Below, one piece after another: positions 16,221 through 16,900 of a stretch of 16,900 bases of DNA. Under the pieces are notes generated by a model, which was not told the DNA's origin, did not search any database, and saw only the letters and a program-made list of their open reading frames with translations. This DNA comes from Willaertia magna (taxonomy: Eukaryota > Heterolobosea > Eutetramitea > Acrasida > Naegleriidae): contig CADWAF010000540.1 of the NCBI GenBank assembly GCA_902984215.1, positions 1-16,900 on the forward strand, given 5' to 3'. The position numbers and the translations under genes are program-made. Numbering within the stretch: the first letter of the stretch is position 1; each line of letters opens with the position of its first letter.

Positions 16221-16853
16221 ATGCAAACGTCGACAGTCAGTCAATCACAACAACAACCAAGATATAGTATAACATCAGTTATTGAACAAAATATATTTGT
16301 TTTACTATTAGGTTTATTTTATTTAATTATTGGTATTTTAAATGCCGTTCAATATTGTATTCTCTTTTCAAGTTATGAATTTAATATAAATGAAAGAGAT
16401 GCAAAATTAATTTTATCTTATTATATCATTGATTTTATATTTTATTTATTATTAATTATTTCAGCCTTATTATTATTCGCAACTATTATATCAAGTGTTA
16501 AAAATAAGTGGAAATTACATTTAGTTTTAGTGACAAGTTATACCGCGGCAATTTTTTTGTGTATGATATTTTCAATTACAAGTATAACATTAAGTATTGT
16601 TATAATGGTTAGACATAATGTACCTATAGGCTTTACAATAATTAGGACTTTAACGCTAGCACTTGTGTTTTGTTTCTTTTGCGCATTAATTCATTCGTTT
16701 TACTTACCAATAAAATTTAGACAATCCGCGAGGGAAATGAATGGCAGTGTGGATAGTGGTGATGGTAGCAATCGGGGTGTTGGAAAGAATGTGGAGGAAG
16801 AAGAAAAGAGGCAGAATGGCAACGGGGACTATAACATTGTAAATTTGGCTTAA
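16221..16853 (+). CDS. Four-helix (tetraspan) membrane protein, unknown family
   Basis: I do not recognise the family. The 210-residue protein has four hydrophobic segments, at about 24-49, 63-90, 101-130 and 138-164, with a short polar N-terminus (1-22) and a hydrophilic, Gly/Asn/Glu-rich C-terminal tail (170-210). Short charged loops (52-62, 92-99, 131-136) separate the helices. The positive residues KNKWK at 95-98 and KFRQSAR at 165-171 suggest that the loop between helices 2 and 3 and the C-terminus are cytosolic, so both ends face the cytosol. It lacks the Cys-Cys-Gly loop of true tetraspanins and any claudin WGLW motif; MARVEL-like or DUF-type tetraspan proteins are the nearest shape, without sequence proof. 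The start is the ATG at 16221 after an A-rich leader. AATAAA at 16870 is a candidate poly(A) signal. The last 40 codons are richer in G than the rest. Confidence 0.78.
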   Translation: MQTSTVSQSQQQPRYSITSVIEQNIFVLLLGLFYLIIGILNAVQYCILFSSYEFNINERDAKLILSYYIIDFIFYLLLIISALLLFATIISSVKNKWKLHLVLVTSYTAAIFLCMIFSITSITLSIVIMVRHNVPIGFTIIRTLTLALVFCFFCALIHSFYLPIKFRQSAREMNGSVDSGDGSNRGVGKNVEEEEKRQNGNGDYNIVNLA

Positions 16854-16869
16854 AAGTTTAAAAAAGCAC

Positions 16870-16875
16870 AATAAA
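16870..16875 (+). terminator. Candidate poly(A) signal of the tetraspan gene
   Basis: AATAAA 17 nt after the stop codon; supported only by position and the hexamer itself. Confidence 0.3.
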
Positions 16876-16900
16876 CAAAATTATTTGGTCAGGGTGGGAT

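Overview
The window looks like AT-rich nuclear DNA from a free-living amoeboflagellate, most likely a heterolobosean (Naegleria/Willaertia type). The evidence is protein-coding genes with short GTAAGT...AG introns, asparagine- and threonine-rich runs in otherwise ordinary proteins, short AT-rich spacers, and a gene set that includes a membrane receptor with a dCache sensor and a cyclase-like domain, a TARG1-type macro domain, an SRA-YDG protein and DHTKD1. Genus is inference: there is no rRNA or tRNA here, and I saw no mobile element or CRISPR array. Genes lie on both strands and are not in operons.

Layout. 1-2398 (minus) is the 5' part of a two-exon receptor gene running off the left edge: dCache ectodomain between two membrane helices, a HAMP-like linker, and a class III cyclase fold that has lost its catalytic residues. 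2605-6210 (minus) is a long patatin-like phospholipase with a low-complexity N-terminal half and one 39-nt intron that keeps the frame open. 6253-6822 (minus) is an OARD1/TARG1 ADP-ribosyl-glutamate hydrolase. 6958-8748 (minus) is an SRA-YDG DNA-binding protein with no obvious ATG at its 5' end. Only 5 nt away and divergent, 8754-11841 (plus) is a four-exon mitochondrial E1 dehydrogenase that matches DHTKD1 (2-oxoadipate dehydrogenase) better than OGDH. I rebuilt the exons so that the frame closes at 943 residues.

12074-12709 (plus) and 12818-13798 (minus) are two unrecognised proteins, converging 3' to 3'. 13926-14843 (plus) is a class I glutamine amidotransferase with an intact Cys-His-Glu triad but an unusual nucleophile elbow. 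A 309-bp spacer follows with candidate splice signals and a hairpin, then 15153-15452 (minus), a small protein with a mitochondrial-like N-terminus and a long stop-free leader. A 444-bp AT-rich spacer lies before 16221-16853 (plus), a four-helix membrane protein of unknown family.

How they fit together: these are independent eukaryotic genes. Two touch chromatin or ADP-ribose biology (SRA, TARG1), one is mitochondrial amino-acid catabolism (DHTKD1), one is lipid hydrolysis (patatin) and one is environmental sensing (dCache receptor). Nothing in the sequence shows that they form one pathway. The strongest leads are the degenerate-cyclase receptor, the frame-preserving mini-introns, the tight SRA/DHTKD1 head-to-head junction with its missing start codon, and the Ser-for-Gly change in the amidotransferase elbow.
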